DNA from: Oligoflexia bacterium
Lineage (GTDB): Bacteria > Bdellovibrionota > UBA1018
Length of the DNA: 6,782 nucleotides
Assembly: GCA_903928955.1 (NCBI GenBank)
Contig: CAIYTD010000145.1
Span: 1 to 6,782 of the forward strand
Direction: 5' to 3'
Numbering within the stretch: the stretch's first letter is position 1; every line of letters begins with the position of its first letter. Under the pieces are notes generated by a model. It worked only from the letters and a program-made list of their open reading frames with translations. It searched no databases and was not told the origin of the DNA. Shown one piece after another: positions 5,138-6,782 of this stretch. The position numbers and the translations under genes are program-made.

Positions 5138-6519
5138 GTATGGAAAACTCTATTCGCGAGCAATACGAAAGATTCCCCTATCCACCTGGCAACTTCCTAG
5201 CGCTACCTAAACGCAACCAAGGCCAAAGCCTTCGCTACGAACTGGGCAGCCAGTTGACGCAGGGATCTGAGAAATCTCACCAGGGAAAACGTATTCTTGT
5301 TGCAGGCGCAGGAACCTTGGAAGCTTTGGTGGTTGCCCAAATGCATCCCTTAGCTAAAGAAGTAGTTGCTGTAGATTGGAGTGAAAACTCCCTCAAACAA
5401 CTCCATAGAAGGATCCTTTTTGCGCGGCTAACCCGATTTCCACTCCGCATCCCACCGATGCGACTCATCTGTGGTGACCTGTACCAAGTTCTAGAATCAG
5501 AACTCCCTTTTGATTATATTCTCGCTTCCAATGTTATTCACCATTCTTCCGACCCAAAAAAACTCCTCTGTTTCCTCTCCAAAAAACTCAAAATCGGAGG
5601 ATTGCTTCGATTAGTCACTTACCCTCAATCGAGCAGAATATGGATGAGACAAATCTCGCTGTGGTTTCATGTCCACGGCGTAACATCCTCAACTCCTCGC
5701 CTCGTACAAAAATGCCGACAACTGATTGACCTATTCCCTCAACACCACCCCATTCGGCTTTGTTTTGAAACTTGCCCGGAATCTAAAACTCAAACAGGTA
5801 TCGTCGACGCCTGGATGAACGCTTGCGAGAACCCTCTGTCTCCCTTGGAATGGAAATTAGCGAGCCTTACTGCTGGTCTGCGCCCCCTAGGCGAAACACA
5901 AAGGACTTCCTCACGATCTTCCTTCTTAGATGAAATCTGTCCCGAACTTCAAGCTCTGGAATTCTGGGATAAACTACAAATCCTCGATGATTTGTTAGAA
6001 ATTTGCGCTAATCCAACCCTCTGGTTCGAACAGGAAGTCCCACCAAAAGAACCTCCTCTCCCCCTTCCTTCTGCAAAAGAAAAGTTAGAATTCCATCCCA
6101 GCACGCACTTAGGAATGGAGTTTAAAATTCCTTCTAAAATATTTTGGGAAATGAAAAAAGGCCTTTTGAAAATAGAAAAAATTCTACAAAAATCTGGAAT
6201 TTCATTCAATTTAAAAAATTTATTTGAACGTTTCATAAAAGAAGTCGGACCCAGAGTTGACCCTCAAAATCCAAACAAAACTTTAATCGGTCTTGCATTA
6301 TCCGACTATCCTCTCAAGGATATACTAAACACCCAAATACCGTGGAGCTCACAAGACTGGGACTCTCTTCAATCTCAGTACAAAGGAAAAGCCGTATTGA
6401 CCTGCCCTCTCTCTCAAATGGATTCAGACTCGAGCAAAGATTGGAAAAAAGTAGAGCAAAAATTACAACTTCAATTTGGACATTTAGGGAGTACCATTCC
6501 AATCAGGATTATAATTTAG
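5134..6519 (+). CDS. class I SAM-dependent methyltransferase with long uncharacterised C-terminal region
   Basis: A 461-residue, soluble, probably cytosolic protein. It begins with IREQYERFPYPP (residues 7-18), an N-terminal box seen in a group of uncharacterised class I methyltransferases. The SAM-binding fold follows: motif I ILVAGAGTLEA (54-64), the acidic ribose-binding position in AVDWS (79-83, Asp81), the CGDLYQ loop (113-118), motif IV FDYILASNVIHH (126-137), and the strand after LKIGGLLRLVTY (152-163). TGIVDAWMNACENPLSPLEW (221-240) matches the segment that follows the core in this group. Residues of about 255-461 have no domain I recognise; they contain a helical FWDKLQILDDLLE (277-289), a Pro-rich stretch (about 300-312) and a Lys-rich stretch (336-370). 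The methyl acceptor is unknown. The gene overlaps DUF971 by four bases, and its TAG stop overlaps the stop of the convergent TPR-like gene. A second ATG two codons in (5140) is an equally possible start. Confidence 0.82.
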   Translation: MSMENSIREQYERFPYPPGNFLALPKRNQGQSLRYELGSQLTQGSEKSHQGKRILVAGAGTLEALVVAQMHPLAKEVVAVDWSENSLKQLHRRILFARLTRFPLRIPPMRLICGDLYQVLESELPFDYILASNVIHHSSDPKKLLCFLSKKLKIGGLLRLVTYPQSSRIWMRQISLWFHVHGVTSSTPRLVQKCRQLIDLFPQHHPIRLCFETCPESKTQTGIVDAWMNACENPLSPLEWKLASLTAGLRPLGETQRTSSRSSFLDEICPELQALEFWDKLQILDDLLEICANPTLWFEQEVPPKEPPLPLPSAKEKLEFHPSTHLGMEFKIPSKIFWEMKKGLLKIEKILQKSGISFNLKNLFERFIKEVGPRVDPQNPNKTLIGLALSDYPLKDILNTQIPWSSQDWDSLQSQYKGKAVLTCPLSQMDSDSSKDWKKVEQKLQLQFGHLGSTIPIRIII

Positions 6520-6782
6520 AATACAAGAAGTTTCCAGTCATGGATTGATTTTATGTCCTCGAATAATTCTGTTTCAATTTCTTCACCTAAAATACTCAAT
6601 CCATCTTGACCTTTTACTTGTAAAGCTTCGATATAATCTTCCAAACTTCTCCGATCATATATTTCGTTTTCGACTCCTAAGCCCGCTAACTTAAAGTATG
6701 CTCTACCTCGATAATAATAGATTTTAGCGCGGTTGAAATCAGAAAAAGCATTCATTTTTTGTCCATCATTCCAGGCTAAAGC
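6516..6782 (-). CDS. TPR-like hypothetical protein, C-terminal part (gene continues beyond the window)
   Basis: The minus-strand frame ending in TAA (6518-6516) stays open to the right edge, giving 88 residues. An in-frame ATG exists at 6755, but the nine codons upstream of it are open and the sequence ALAWNDGQK reads naturally into the rest, so the true start is probably outside. The segment AKIYYYRGRAYFKLAGLG, then SLEDYIEALQVKG, resembles a tetratricopeptide repeat (RG.AYF.L ... DY..AL) with a short insertion between its two helices. An acidic helical tail (about the last 30 residues) follows. A protein-interaction role is inferred only from this resemblance. Its 3' end overlaps the convergent methyltransferase stop by four bases. 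Confidence 0.5.
   Translation of the reverse strand, partial: ALAWNDGQKMNAFSDFNRAKIYYYRGRAYFKLAGLGVENEIYDRRSLEDYIEALQVKGQDGLSILGEEIETELFEDIKSIHDWKLLVF

Noticed and set aside
5949..6236. Minus-strand open frame of 95 codons inside the methyltransferase
   Set aside because: Fully opposite the real gene, of biased composition and without family resemblance; a shadow frame.

Overview
The window looks like chromosomal DNA from a Gram-negative bacterium of low to moderate GC (roughly 40-45% by eye). Envelope genes dominate: a beta-barrel-type outer-membrane protein, two parts of an MCE/Mla lipid transporter, and a membrane oxidase domain paired with an exported cytochrome c. An MCE protein with a long beta-rich C-terminal half, together with the base composition, makes me lean towards a Bdellovibrio-like or other delta-proteobacterial-type lineage. 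This is an inference; no rRNA or other marker gene is present.

Layout, left to right. Bases 1-117 hold no complete gene, only an unterminated + strand frame that may be the tail of a gene entering from the left. A minus-strand gene (118-1332) encodes an exported protein with a beta-barrel-like C-terminus. An 84-base gap follows, carrying back-to-back regulatory sequence. Next is a two-gene + strand operon: a PuuD-type (urate oxidase N-terminal family) six-helix membrane protein (1435-2139) and a monoheme cytochrome c (2136-2480), overlapping by ATGA. Only four bases later a convergent minus-strand operon ends. It is read as mlaE-like permease (4713 to 3946), then mlaD-like MCE protein (3942 to 2485). 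A divergent gap (4714-4819) with a perfect 7-bp inverted repeat separates it from a second ATGA-coupled + strand pair: a DUF971 zinc-site protein (4820-5137) and a long class I SAM methyltransferase (5134-6519). The last gene (6516 to beyond 6782, minus) is a partial TPR-like protein whose stop codon overlaps that of the methyltransferase.

How the genes work together. The PuuD-like protein and the cytochrome look like a split version of the single-chain PuuD oxidase, in which the membrane domain oxidises a substrate and the cytochrome carries electrons away. No purine-degradation genes are nearby, so urate as the substrate is unproven. MlaE and MlaD should form the permease and the periplasmic substrate-binding part of a lipid transporter, but the ATPase MlaF is absent from this operon and must be encoded elsewhere. 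The DUF971/methyltransferase pair is probably translated together; its role is unknown.

Nothing here is clearly a new system. The observations most worth following are the split PuuD arrangement, the MCE protein with a barrel-like C-terminal half, and the uncharacterised C-terminal region of the methyltransferase next to DUF971. There are no tRNA or rRNA genes, CRISPR arrays, insertion sequences or phage genes that I can see.
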